A DNA stretch of 64,000 bases from Rhodobacteraceae bacterium HIMB11 (GCA_000472185.1 AVDB01000008.1:1-64000), one strand, 5' to 3'. Shown: positions 37,864-46,295, counted from the stretch's first letter. The notes: generated by a model not told the origin, from the letters alone. Program-made: numbers and translations.

Positions 37864-38631
37864 TTACGCTCCCGAAAACTTTGCTGCACGCTTTTGTTCA
37901 AATGCTCCGACGCCTTCTTGCCGATCATCGGTGGCTGATATCGCGGCCGAGCCTAATGCCTCGATCAACGCGGCGTGATCTTCTCCAGCACCAGCATGGA
38001 TCATGTTTTTGGCAATTTCTGTCGCCCTAGGCGACAGAGTGCATGCGTCGTGCGCCAATTCCAGTGCACGGGCATGCGGATCATCCGCAACCTCACACGC
38101 AAACCCCAAGGTCACCGCACGGTTTGCAACGATACGCTGACCGAATAAGGCCATCTCTTTTACAGCAGGTTCACCGATAAGTCGCGTAAGGCGCTGTGTT
38201 CCTGACCAACCAGGGACAATACCAACCTTCGCCTCTGGCAATGCCAATGTCGCCCGTGGCGCAATAATGCGGATGTCGCAGCATGCCGCCAATTCCAAAC
38301 CACCGCCAAATGCATGTGCATTAATAACTGCAATTGTTGGTTTGCTTAGTCTTGCAAGACGATCAAAGATGCGATGCCCATGGCGTACCCAATGTCGCGC
38401 AAATTCAGCAGGGCTAAGTTGCCCCCAGGCTATAATATCCGCTCCTGCACAAAATGCTTTACAAGGTGCAGCCGTCAGCAAGACCACACGAACTGTCGGA
38501 TTACGTTCGATTTCATCCAAATGCGAAATAAGATTATCCAACATTTGAGTTGTGAGTGCATTCAGCTTGCTTGGATTATCCAAATGGAGTTCCGCAATAG
38601 CATTTGTTATGGTCAATGAAACTGCACTCAT
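37864..38631 (-). CDS. Enoyl-CoA hydratase/isomerase family protein
   Basis: The 255-residue crotonase-fold protein shows the oxyanion-hole segments CKAFCAGADI (about 58-67) and AHAFGGGLELAACCDIRI (about 105-122), and PEAKVGIVPGWSGTQRL with the first catalytic glutamate position. It hydrates or isomerises an enoyl-CoA. It overlaps the CoA transferase gene by four bases, linking it to CoA-thioester chemistry in this operon. Confidence 0.86.
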   Translation of the reverse strand: MSAVSLTITNAIAELHLDNPSKLNALTTQMLDNLISHLDEIERNPTVRVVLLTAAPCKAFCAGADIIAWGQLSPAEFARHWVRHGHRIFDRLARLSKPTIAVINAHAFGGGLELAACCDIRIIAPRATLALPEAKVGIVPGWSGTQRLTRLIGEPAVKEMALFGQRIVANRAVTLGFACEVADDPHARALELAHDACTLSPRATEIAKNMIHAGAGEDHAALIEALGSAAISATDDRQEGVGAFEQKRAAKFSGA

Positions 38632-40199
38632 ATCTGCAACCCCATCGGGTCCATTTTCAAAAGCGATAGAGGCATTTCAACTGCATCAGGAGAGATTTGA
38701 ACACGGCCATCTGAGGCCGCGACAATGTCACGCTCGGGGTCGATCCCTGGCATGATCTCGATCGCTACTAAACCCTGATCACCCAAGCGCATGACACAAC
38801 GTTCAGTAATATACAAAACATCTTGTCCCATCTGTTTCGCGCGTTTTCCCGCAAACGTCACATGCTCAACCATATCGACCATTTTAGTGAATTTACCTGG
38901 CGCAGAAACGCGCAAGCCATCTTCAGCCAAGGCAAGCTGTGCACCTGCCTCAAAGAATCCAGAAAAGACAATTTTTTTCGCATGTGCAGTGATATCTACA
39001 AACCCACCGCACCCAGCCGTTAGATAAGGTTTTTTCCCGAGTTTAGAGACATTCACATTACCATCCACATCGACCTCAAGGAATGATAGGAAGGTCACAT
39101 CAAATCCACCACCTTGGAAATAGGTGAACTGATTTGGCGATGGAACGTATCCATTGGCATTTGACGCGCAACCAAAGGCAAAGCCGGTCAATGGCATACC
39201 ACCAACAGCGCCCTGCTCAATCGCCCAAGTCACCTTTTGTGCGTGCCCCTCTTCCAATAATATCCGCGGAACGAGCGCAGAAATACCAAATCCCAGATTT
39301 GCAGTCTGACCACTCTGCAATTCCATCGCTGCGCGCCGCGCGATGATCTTTTCAATGTTATATTCAGCCAGCGCAAAGCTATCCCAAGTGCGCATGATTT
39401 CACCCGAAATTGCGGGATCATATTGGGTCTCGGTTGTTTGCTTTTGTTCAGGATCTAACACGATATAGTCAACCAAATGCCCTGGCACACGCACGTCATG
39501 CGGCCTAAGGGAATTGGCATCGGTTACCCGTTTGACTTGGGCAATCACCACCCCTCCATGATTACGAACCGCGATCGCCTGATCCAAACCGCCTAGATAG
39601 GCTCCTTCGTGTTCGTAGGTCAGATTTCCGTTTGTGTCTGCAGTTGTTGCACGAATGATAGCCACGTTTGGCACAATGTTCGGAAAATGAAGCCACGTTT
39701 CACCAGCCATTTCGTGACGAGATACGATGGGATGTGACGCTGCGGCGTCATTCATCGCGCATCCTTCTCGAATTGGGTCAACAAAGGTTTCCAACCCAAC
39801 TTTTGTCAACACGCCCGGTCTGCGCGCGGCAACATCACGATGCATATCGAACATTATCCCCGATGGTACGTTGTAGGCACGAACACGATCCTCAACGATC
39901 ATTTTCCAAATTTCTGGCATGGGCTTGGATGAGGGACCAGATGGGTAAGACCCAGCGATGACACACGACAACATGCCATCCTTGGCAATGTGATCAATGC
40001 CTTTGATACCATACATATCACCTGCTGCGATGGGGTGAAGCGTCGTTAAATTCCGAGGATGTCCCTCTTCATCAAAGCGTTCCCCCAATGCTTGCAACAC
40101 AAGGTCTGGACAGCCCAAACCAGAGGAAGAGGATACAGAAACCACGTCATCATCATTTACGAACGATACCGCATGCGCGGCTGAAACAACTTTGCTCAC
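38628..40199 (-). CDS. Fused family I CoA transferase
   Basis: The 523-residue protein joins the alpha and beta halves of a family I CoA transferase in one chain. The N-terminal half has VVSAAHAVSFVNDDDVVSVSSSSGLGCPDLVLQALGERF, the C-terminal half WAIEQGAVGGMPLTGFAFGCASNANG, where the glutamate of IEQGAVGG is the likely covalent catalytic residue, and CGGFVDITAHAKKIVFSG. It moves CoA from acetyl- or succinyl-CoA to a carboxylic acid. It begins two bases after the Gfo/Idh gene ends. Confidence 0.86.
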   Translation of the reverse strand: MSKVVSAAHAVSFVNDDDVVSVSSSSGLGCPDLVLQALGERFDEEGHPRNLTTLHPIAAGDMYGIKGIDHIAKDGMLSCVIAGSYPSGPSSKPMPEIWKMIVEDRVRAYNVPSGIMFDMHRDVAARRPGVLTKVGLETFVDPIREGCAMNDAAASHPIVSRHEMAGETWLHFPNIVPNVAIIRATTADTNGNLTYEHEGAYLGGLDQAIAVRNHGGVVIAQVKRVTDANSLRPHDVRVPGHLVDYIVLDPEQKQTTETQYDPAISGEIMRTWDSFALAEYNIEKIIARRAAMELQSGQTANLGFGISALVPRILLEEGHAQKVTWAIEQGAVGGMPLTGFAFGCASNANGYVPSPNQFTYFQGGGFDVTFLSFLEVDVDGNVNVSKLGKKPYLTAGCGGFVDITAHAKKIVFSGFFEAGAQLALAEDGLRVSAPGKFTKMVDMVEHVTFAGKRAKQMGQDVLYITERCVMRLGDQGLVAIEIMPGIDPERDIVAASDGRVQISPDAVEMPLSLLKMDPMGLQI

Positions 40200-40201
40200 G
40201 C

Positions 40202-41218
40202 CTAAACTCCACCGTAATCAACTGTGATCCGACGACCAGACGTCGCAGCCTGCTTAACAGCTTCTGCAACCGCCAAAGATTTCACACCATCAATGCCACT
40301 GGCCGATGGCGTACCCTCACCATTGATCGCGGCCGCAAACATACCCATTGAGCGTTCATATAAGTTATGATCGCTAAATGGCACAGGATGCTCGCCATCT
40401 GCATTCCTTAGGATAATCTCTCCTATCGGCTGTTGCGTCATTACGTTCCTTGCAATGACAGAGCCTTTATCACCATGCACCTCAAATCCAGTGGTTGCAA
40501 AAGGATGCGTGAAGCTTTCGTGTGTTTGCACCATGATCCCTGAGGGCATTGTCCAGACAGACATGGCGCTGTCTTCTACTCCGCGTCCCATCACCCCAGA
40601 GGACTCCATTGCAACAACTTCTTTTGGATCTTCGTCTAGGTGGAACCGAACAGTGTCCGCATCGTGCACCACGATATCTGGAATGACACCGCCGCCAGCG
40701 TTTGCATTATCTATTCTCCATCCCTGCAAATGTGGGGGCAGCATAACCGCATGAAAAATACGTATGCTGCGCACCGAACCCAATCGTCCAGACTGGATCA
40801 GCTCTTTTATGGCAAGGTGGCTCCCTGCATTCCGCAAATGATGGTTTGTCGCAAAAACAACGCCAGCCTTTTCGGCTGCTTTAACCATTTCAGCAGCAGC
40901 GCGGCTGTTCATTGCCAATGGTTTTTCACACATGACGTGCTTACCAGCGGAAATCGCAGCCATTGCCTGATCATAATGTTTTTCGTTCGTCGTTGAAATG
41001 TATACAGCATCAACTGCTTGATCATTGAGCATTTCCGAAAGTGAAGTGGTTGAGCTACCGACCTCATGAGAAGCTGCGAAATCAGCTCCACGAGCTGCAT
41101 CAGTGCTCAATACTGATGTAATACTATGACCTTCTTGCGCGCGTATCGCCCCGATCATCCACTGCGACGCTATCGTACTTGCACCGATTAAGCCCCAACG
41201 GGTTTCGTGATTGTTCAT
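40202..41218 (-). CDS. Gfo/Idh/MocA family oxidoreductase
   Basis: The 338-residue enzyme has an N-terminal Rossmann fold (RWGLIGASTIASQWMIGAIRAQEG), the cofactor-binding CEKPLAMN motif (about 97-104) and a C-terminal beta-sheet domain with candidate catalytic VVHDADTVRFHL. Such enzymes oxidise or epimerise sugars, inositols and sugar acids with NAD(P). It is the first gene of the operon; the ATG has AAGG six bases upstream and the LacI-like operator lies 27 bp before it. Confidence 0.87.
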   Translation of the reverse strand: MNNHETRWGLIGASTIASQWMIGAIRAQEGHSITSVLSTDAARGADFAASHEVGSSTTSLSEMLNDQAVDAVYISTTNEKHYDQAMAAISAGKHVMCEKPLAMNSRAAAEMVKAAEKAGVVFATNHHLRNAGSHLAIKELIQSGRLGSVRSIRIFHAVMLPPHLQGWRIDNANAGGGVIPDIVVHDADTVRFHLDEDPKEVVAMESSGVMGRGVEDSAMSVWTMPSGIMVQTHESFTHPFATTGFEVHGDKGSVIARNVMTQQPIGEIILRNADGEHPVPFSDHNLYERSMGMFAAAINGEGTPSASGIDGVKSLAVAEAVKQAATSGRRITVDYGGV

Positions 41219-41244
41219 GAGCAGCCTTTATCGATCGAATCTTT

Positions 41245-41256
41245 TGGAACGTTCCA
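41245..41256. promoter_or_regulatory. LacI-type operator 1
   Basis: TGGAACGTTCCA is a perfect 12-bp palindrome with the central CG seen in LacI-family operators. It lies inside an 18-bp segment (41241-41258) repeated exactly at 41265-41282. The site is 27 bp before the start codon of the Gfo/Idh gene, where a bound repressor would block transcription. Confidence 0.72.
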
Positions 41257-41268
41257 TTAAGCTGCTTT

Positions 41269-41280
41269 TGGAACGTTCCA
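41269..41280. promoter_or_regulatory. LacI-type operator 2
   Basis: This is the second copy of TGGAACGTTCCA, 24 bp from the first centre to centre. A TTGACA-like -35 element (minus strand, 41287-41282) directly abuts it. Two sites about two helical turns apart suggest cooperative binding. Confidence 0.72.
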
Positions 41281-41319
41281 TTGTCAACCAATTAATTTCC
41301 GAGTTAAAAGAAAAAAAGT

Positions 41320-41441
41320 TTGACAAGAACCCTCAGCAATAGCGAGATCATGGTATTCGTAGCGCATATCTACGAAACGAAGTGGTCTCATAAGCCACCC
41401 AACCGATTAAGCTGATCCAATAAAAATTGGGTCAGCTTTTT
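41320..41441 (+). ncRNA. Candidate small RNA with three hairpins
   Basis: A TTGACA (41320-41325) on the plus strand is followed by a hairpin TTCGTAG/CTACGAA (41356-41362, 41370-41376), a short GTGG/CCAC stem (about 41382-41398) and a strong intrinsic terminator (41410-41441). No annotated gene on this strand leads into that terminator. The -10 box is weak. A 21-codon frame starting at ATG 41350 could instead be a leader peptide. It is transcribed away from the LacI-controlled operon. Confidence 0.42.
41410..41441 (+). terminator. Strong rho-independent terminator
   Basis: AGCTGATCCAAT (41410-41421) pairs with ATTGGGTCAGCT (41426-41437) over an AAAA loop, 12 base pairs with one G-T pair, and T residues run from 41437 to 41441. 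It is oriented for plus-strand transcription. The remainder of the 41442-41838 stretch shows no gene. Confidence 0.8.
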
Positions 41442-41838
41442 AGCTAAATAATACAGACTACGCGCTTGTTATTCCGTTGAAATTTAATTCGATTGTAGCA
41501 GACAATAGACGCGGCTCCTAAACCAGTGCACCAAGTAAAACAACTTCATAACAACCTCGTCAGAACAATCGAAAAAATTTGCTATCAATTATGGCTACGG
41601 TTTACGAAATCACCAAAAACGACAATCAGTGAGAGCTGCGTCGCGGTTAAGTTTGAATGTAGTGCGTTTTGAGAGTGACCTTTGCGGGTTGAATAGATTG
41701 TGAAACGAAGCATGGATTGAGGCTAACTGCTATGAATTTTGCATGCTCCCACCCAAAAATATTATGCGTTTGTTGTTTATAAGATGAGCGAGTGCTTTGC
41801 GCACTGATCCTTACTTAATTCAAACAGTAAGAACCGTA

Positions 41839-41924
41839 TTCTTTCACTAGGTTCTAGACACAGTGTTGGAACCAGGAACTTACCATATCAACACGCGAAA
41901 AAGTGTGTGTTTGGTGTGTTTTTG
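41839..41924. repeat. Repeat copy B, attachment-site-like
   Basis: The core (41850-41873) has arms GGTTC and GAACC around TAGACACAGTGTTG; compared with copy A both arm ends changed together (G/C to C/G), preserving complementarity. The GTGTTT-rich block is at 41901-41924, 51 bp from the core start. A small CTTACT/AGTAAG hairpin precedes it. Threonine aldolase ends 52 bp to the right. Confidence 0.62.
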
Positions 41925-41976
41925 AATCTCACGCGCATAACGTAAGTATGGGAAAATCTAGATATTGATTTGATTT

Positions 41977-42996
41977 TCATATTACAGTTGCCATCGCCGC
42001 AACGAGTGCGTCAGCATCAGCTTCATCTACATCCATATGCGTCACGATCCGAATTCGCCTGGGGCCAACAACGGTGATAGTTACATTCTTACGCTTTAGT
42101 TGTTTGGCAACCTCTCGCGCATCGGGACCATCAGGAGCGAGATCAGCAATTACAATGTTTGTGTCGATTGGCAGTATGTTAGATATAGTCTCTAACTCGC
42201 AAAGACGCACGCCTATGAACTGAGCCAAAGCGTGATCATCGGCAAGTCGATCAATGTGATGGTCGAGCGCATAAAGACACATGGCAGTCAAAACCCCAGT
42301 TTGGCGCATTGCACCACCCCACCTACGTTTAAGCAACCAAGCTTCACTTATGAAATCGTGTGAACCAGCCAAGACAGCGCCAACTGGACACCCAAGGCCC
42401 TTCGTAAACGCAATCCATGCACTATCAAAACCTCTGGCATATTCTGCTGCTGCTATTCCAGTCGCAACTTGAGCATTTAACAACCTAGCACCATCCAAAT
42501 GTGTTGATAAACCTGCCGACTTAGCAGCGTCCACAGTGGCATTTAACTGCTCTAGAGGCCAGACTGCCCCACCTGCTAGGTTAGCTGTTTGTTCAGCCAG
42601 CAGCAGACGGCTACGTGGTGCATGCGCTGAAGCTGGACGCACATATTCTGTAACCTGATTGGGAGTTAACATACCTCTATCAGTGTCGATCGGACACATC
42701 ATCACTCCCGACAAAGCCGCTGGGCCACCGCTTTCTGCGAAAATAATGTGGCTTTCACGTGTGCAGATCACTTCGTCGCCAGGACGTGTATGTACGGCAA
42801 TAGCGATTTCATTACACATAGTCCCAGAGGGAAGGAAGACTGCAGCTTCCATCCCGAGCATCTCAGCAACCCGCGCGCACAGTTCGTTCGTGGAGGGGTC
42901 CTCATTATGTCGCTCATCACCCAAGGTTACGTTCAGCGCAGCCTCTCGCATAGCGCGGGTGGGGCGAGTTTGAGTGTCAGAGTAGAATTCGTGCAT
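41977..42996 (-). CDS. Low-specificity threonine aldolase
   Basis: This 339-residue PLP enzyme cleaves threonine or allo-threonine to glycine and acetaldehyde. Family features are DTQTRPTRAMREA at the N-terminus, GDERHNEDPSTNEL, the HLDGARLLNA segment with the PLP-ring Asp, and the Schiff-base lysine (Lys199) in WIAFTKGLGCPVGAVLAG. No operon partner is near; the gene lies immediately inside repeat copy B, like a passenger gene. The ATG at 42996 lacks a strong ribosome-binding site. Confidence 0.88.
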   Translation of the reverse strand: MHEFYSDTQTRPTRAMREAALNVTLGDERHNEDPSTNELCARVAEMLGMEAAVFLPSGTMCNEIAIAVHTRPGDEVICTRESHIIFAESGGPAALSGVMMCPIDTDRGMLTPNQVTEYVRPASAHAPRSRLLLAEQTANLAGGAVWPLEQLNATVDAAKSAGLSTHLDGARLLNAQVATGIAAAEYARGFDSAWIAFTKGLGCPVGAVLAGSHDFISEAWLLKRRWGGAMRQTGVLTAMCLYALDHHIDRLADDHALAQFIGVRLCELETISNILPIDTNIVIADLAPDGPDAREVAKQLKRKNVTITVVGPRRIRIVTHMDVDEADADALVAAMATVI

Positions 42997-43170
42997 CTAT
43001 TTTATTTATCCATTCGTTTCGTGTGGTGCGTAATCCGCTCTTGTGAGGTTGATCAAAGAGCACATCATTTTCGCAAAATATCTTTGAGAACCAATGTTTC
43101 ACCTAATTCGTATTTAACTATGTGCATTTTGACATAGAGCAACCTCGATTAAATTCACTTACAGGCGTCT

Positions 43171-43186
43171 AAAACTGCGCAGTTTT
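43171..43186. terminator. 16-bp palindrome AAAACTGCGCAGTTTT
   Basis: A perfect palindrome lies 40 bp downstream of the leftward 43226-43588 gene, with A and T ends on both strands. It could terminate transcription from the right or be a protein-binding site. Nothing else is seen between 42997 and 43225. Confidence 0.35.
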
Positions 43187-43225
43187 GGCTGAATTTGCGG
43201 CGTAATTCATTGCGGGTGTTGTATT

Positions 43226-43588
43226 TTAACTGCTGCCCAGTGGTGCCTGCGCGACCTGCGGCTTCAGCCTATCATAATCGGCCTGTGAGATTGCTGTGCT
43301 GATCGCTGAAGGCATTCCTGTTGTGGTGTCTTGTGCCTTTGGCGTGTTTGCAGATTTAGGAATAGAGGGTGCAGGTGGTTTTGGTTGCCCCACAGTCTTT
43401 GCGGGTTTTGATTTACTCTTTGGCTTGGCGTCTTTGGTCTTAAGCCGCGTATCCAGCGCGTTGGCGAGGAAGCTGGCTGTATTTGCGAAGAGTTTAATGT
43501 CGTCCACCGCTTGCTCAACACTGGTGCTCTTCGCGCCTTTTTCGATCACGTCAATGAGCTTGCGCATTTCCTCCCTTGAATCATCCAT
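43226..43588 (-). CDS. Hypothetical protein, Pro/Lys-rich middle
   Basis: The 120-residue product has an acidic helical N-terminus (MDDSREEMRKLIDVIEKGAK), a helical TASFLANALDTRLKTK segment, and a low-complexity Lys/Pro/Ser linker (SKSKPAKTVGQPKPPAPS). It ends with a short polar tail. The start has GAGG ten bases upstream and lies 12 bp after the preceding gene, suggesting a two-gene operon. No family is recognised; function unknown. Confidence 0.55.
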   Translation of the reverse strand: MDDSREEMRKLIDVIEKGAKSTSVEQAVDDIKLFANTASFLANALDTRLKTKDAKPKSKSKPAKTVGQPKPPAPSIPKSANTPKAQDTTTGMPSAISTAISQADYDRLKPQVAQAPLGSS

Positions 43589-43600
43589 GCTGTTTATACC

Positions 43601-43927
43601 TCATGCACCCATGCGCTCTGGTTGCTTCCAAATGGCATGGGACTGTTTAGCGATTGCGCTCTCACAGAGGTCTTTCAGGCGATCAAATGTAACAACCCAC
43701 GTCTGGTGATCTTTTCGATCACTCGATCTCAACTGATCTGCATAATACCCAAGTTTGTGGGCACACACACTCAGCACAGCAACACTGGGGTCCAAGTTAT
43801 GATATCGCAGCGTTCTTATATAGCCCTCGCTGCGCCCGAGCCAGCCATTACAAAACTCTGGCGTTGAGCTCACCACACCCGCCGCCTTCAACTCGCTCTG
43901 TATGTGTTCCAATAGTCTAATACTCAT
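43601..43927 (-). CDS. Hypothetical protein, DUF6626-like
   Basis: The 108-residue product begins MSIRLLEHIQSELKAAGVV and continues STPEFCNGWLGRSEGYIRTLRYHNLDPSVAVLSVCAHKLGYYADQL. The pattern of a helical start followed by an FCxxWLGRSEGYxRxLR motif recalls the DUF6626 family of mobile-element proteins (from memory, to be confirmed by HMM). It looks helix-turn-helix-like and may bind DNA. The ATG 43927 follows a GGAGAGGAGAG purine tract, so it is surely translated. Confidence 0.6.
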   Translation of the reverse strand: MSIRLLEHIQSELKAAGVVSSTPEFCNGWLGRSEGYIRTLRYHNLDPSVAVLSVCAHKLGYYADQLRSSDRKDHQTWVVTFDRLKDLCESAIAKQSHAIWKQPERMGA

Positions 43928-44100
43928 AGATCTCTCCTCTCCTTGCATGTGTATTTATCTTTGAAACACAGACTGTGGTGCCACAGTGGGTAGAGAGACT
44001 GTGTCTGCGACAGAATCTCATGTTGCGATTTTATTAGGAGGATCTGCTATCCTGTGCTATTATATAACTGGCGTTTACCGGCCTCTGCTGAACCGACATT

Positions 44101-44324
44101 ACAGAAACAGACGTTACGCATTTGTGGTCCAAGCACACCGGTCGACTTCTTGTTGGAGACAAGTCGCGCGTTTGCTTCCCTCCCTGATTAGGCCGACTTG
44201 TCTCTACTCAAGACTTGACTCTTCCTGCGAGATTTATCAGATAACCGCACCTCGTCTATCGAGGGTCCAAACGGACGGTTCCTGTGATCCTTGGGAGGGC
44301 GATCATGGTTGAGCCGTCCTTTTT
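44101..44324 (+). ncRNA. Candidate structured RNA with terminator
   Basis: The plus strand holds successive hairpins: CGACTT/AAGTCG (44143-44148, 44161-44166), CCTCG/CGAGG (44250-44254, 44260-44264) and a nested terminator stem GGACGGTTC/GAGCCGTCC (44273-44281, 44311-44319) with inner TGATC/GATCA, followed by five T (44320-44324). The frame covering part of it has no ribosome-binding site. The 5' end is not defined and may lie as far left as about 43985. Flanking genes both run leftward. Confidence 0.42.
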
Positions 44325-44482
44325 ATTTGTAGTCATGTGATAGATGCATATCGGTTATGCCAACTTGTCTGTGGTTCAATCACGCTCACGAGCCTATCTC
44401 CTAAGCAACAGCAGTGGTCCTCCCATCATTGCTATGACCAAAGCGTCTTCTCCTCCCTGTGACGCTGCGGGATAAGCGAAAG

Positions 44483-44507
44483 GCCTCCGATATTCGGGGG
44501 CTTTTTT
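44483..44507. terminator. Bidirectional terminator hairpin
   Basis: GCCTCCGA (44483-44490) pairs with TCGGGGGC (44494-44501) over a TAT loop, with six T following on the plus strand and a short T-run on the minus strand. On the minus strand it comes 10 bp after the stop codon at 44511, so it can end that gene's transcript. Confidence 0.7.
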
Positions 44508-44510
44508 GCT

Positions 44511-45299
44511 TTATCGCTTGTCTCTCAGTGGGAACTGTCCCTTACCCACATTCTCAATGTACTGCTCAGCAATGCGCAGGTGGCGCTGCACGGCCAATTG
44601 CTTTCTGCGATAAATCTTCTTTTCAATTTTTGCAGTTGAGAGATTGAGGCTGCGTCGAGACTGAAGCGTTTCTCCATCCACAACGTGATTAATACGCAGC
44701 CCCACCAGATCAGCCAGCTCTGCGTCTTTGAAGTTTGGGTGTCGCTGTTTTGCATCCCATACAAGCAGATGCTCATGAAGCGCTGATAGAATGGGTTTCG
44801 TCACCACTGGATACTTAGCACGGCTGGGCAACTTCTGGCGCGCTGCCTTTATAATTTGAGGGCGCACCAAACGCTTGAACTGGCGCGTTGTGATCGCCAG
44901 TGATGTTTCAAGGGGCACCTTTATGATCAGCGTGTGATCATCCCCCTGCTCTCCTGCTTCAGCTCTGCTTACCTGTCTGATGGGTGGCTCTGCAAAAATC
45001 CAATTATGCGCACGCCACCAATCCCAAAACTCACCGTCGTGCACATTGCCAAAGTCCTCATAGAGTTTGGCATAACGTCCACGCCCACCCTGCGCACAGG
45101 TACGTTTGTAACCTTCATGGCGTCTGAGATACTCCCACCAGTAATAATAGACCGAACATTGCCAGGGTTCTGCTTCTGGAAAAGGCGGTGGCGGCAGTTT
45201 TCTTTTGCTGCGTTTTGGGTCTTTCACAGGCCAAGCGTAAGCAAAATGCAGGGGGCGGTCTTTAAACTCTTCCATAAAATCAGTCTCTAATGATGCCAT
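44511..45299 (-). CDS. Hypothetical mobile-element protein
   Basis: The 262-residue protein has an aromatic-rich N-terminal half: CSVYYYWWEYLRRHEGYKRTC (about 48-68), YAKLYEDFGNVHDGEFWDWWRAHNWIFAEPP (about 76-106). Such a motif set is typical of uncharacterised proteins of plasmids and genomic islands. The second half is basic, with a helix-turn-helix-like DAELADLVGLRINHVVDGETLQSRRSLNLSTAKIEKKIYRRK. The start is uncertain (45299 or 45275), neither with a strong ribosome-binding site. It may be a DNA-binding or replication-related protein, which is a guess. Confidence 0.6.
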   Translation of the reverse strand: MASLETDFMEEFKDRPLHFAYAWPVKDPKRSKRKLPPPPFPEAEPWQCSVYYYWWEYLRRHEGYKRTCAQGGRGRYAKLYEDFGNVHDGEFWDWWRAHNWIFAEPPIRQVSRAEAGEQGDDHTLIIKVPLETSLAITTRQFKRLVRPQIIKAARQKLPSRAKYPVVTKPILSALHEHLLVWDAKQRHPNFKDAELADLVGLRINHVVDGETLQSRRSLNLSTAKIEKKIYRRKQLAVQRHLRIAEQYIENVGKGQFPLRDKR

Positions 45300-45408
45300 A
45301 TAATGCTTAATTTAATGCTTTTTCTATCGGCATCAATATTTCTCCTAAGTTCATCTCATCGACGCGGCAATCCCGCCGTTCAGATCAAACTTTTTTAGGA
45401 GAACACAC
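45300..45408. promoter_or_regulatory. Divergent promoter region
   Basis: This 109-bp region separates the leftward 262-residue gene from the rightward three-gene operon. It is A+T rich on the left, and the TTTAGGAGAA before 45409 is a strong ribosome-binding site. No clear operator is visible. Confidence 0.4.
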
Positions 45409-46224
45409 ATGACAAACCTAACACAAAACACAGCACCTACTTTGACATCCGTAATTGATGAGATGATCGCAAATCGCATCAAATGGCAGGAAGGCTCTTA
45501 TGCTGCCAGCAATGCAGAGCTTTATGCACTTCTTGGAGATTGCTTAGAGCTGTTTAACAAAGCCAAAGACGCCAAAACTGGTTTGGCCAAAGCCATTACA
45601 GAGCAGTTAGAGGAGCGTGGCATTGCCTTTAACAGCTCAACAAGCCTAGCTCTTAAGATTGTGCGCTTGGTCTTTTGTGCCCCAGGTATGGAAGAGAAGA
45701 TCGTGCACCGCGCCTTTACCTATGCAAAGGTTCTAAGGATTGCCTCTGACGCAGGACAAACTGGAGATACACTGTCCAAGTATATTATAGACAATCACGG
45801 CATTGATGAGATCCGTCGTGCCAACAAGGACGGTCTCACAGAAGCACAAAAGTCAAAGCTGAACCAAGACTATGCAGAAACGGTTCTAAGTGACTCTGTA
45901 TCCTTAGTTGATATTGATATGGTAGATGCTCTGCAGCCCAATGACGGAGAGCAGTTCAGCCTAGCCCTCATTCGGCGCAATGCAGATGGAACTGGATCTA
46001 TTGTGTTCGGCACCCCCAATGTAGCGGCGATCAAGACTGTGCTTGCCCTAGCAGGTGGAGAACTCAAAGACGTGGCCAAGCAAGAGGATGAAGCCTCTGT
46101 GGCTGAGCGCAGTGAGCAAATGCGCGCGATCAATACACAGCGTCTTTCACAAGAGCTGGCAGCCAAGCAGGGGTTTGCACCCAGTATCACCGTGAGTGCC
46201 GTAGAAGCTGTTCCAGCTGAGTAA
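45409..46224 (+). CDS. Hypothetical protein, first gene of element operon
   Basis: The 271-residue product is soluble and acidic with a helical N-terminal region (TLTSVIDEMIANRIKWQEGSYAASNAELYALLGDCLELFNKAKDAK) and an all-alpha middle (SLALKIVRLVFCAPGMEEKIVHRAFTYAKVLRIASDAG). The C-terminal tail is Glu/Ala/Gln rich. The strong AGGAG site suggests high expression. It precedes the clamp-loader-like ATPase in the same direction by 71 bp. No family is recognised. Confidence 0.6.
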   Translation: MTNLTQNTAPTLTSVIDEMIANRIKWQEGSYAASNAELYALLGDCLELFNKAKDAKTGLAKAITEQLEERGIAFNSSTSLALKIVRLVFCAPGMEEKIVHRAFTYAKVLRIASDAGQTGDTLSKYIIDNHGIDEIRRANKDGLTEAQKSKLNQDYAETVLSDSVSLVDIDMVDALQPNDGEQFSLALIRRNADGTGSIVFGTPNVAAIKTVLALAGGELKDVAKQEDEASVAERSEQMRAINTQRLSQELAAKQGFAPSITVSAVEAVPAE

Positions 46225-46295
46225 TCACAACATCCCATAACAGTGTGAGCAGTCTTACGGGCTGCTCACCTTTTAACATTGAAAGGAACACTCAG

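Noticed and set aside
43986-44312. Open frame of 108 codons on the plus strand
   Set aside because: It lacks a ribosome-binding site, has a composition unlike a protein and coincides with hairpins and a terminator, so an RNA is more likely.
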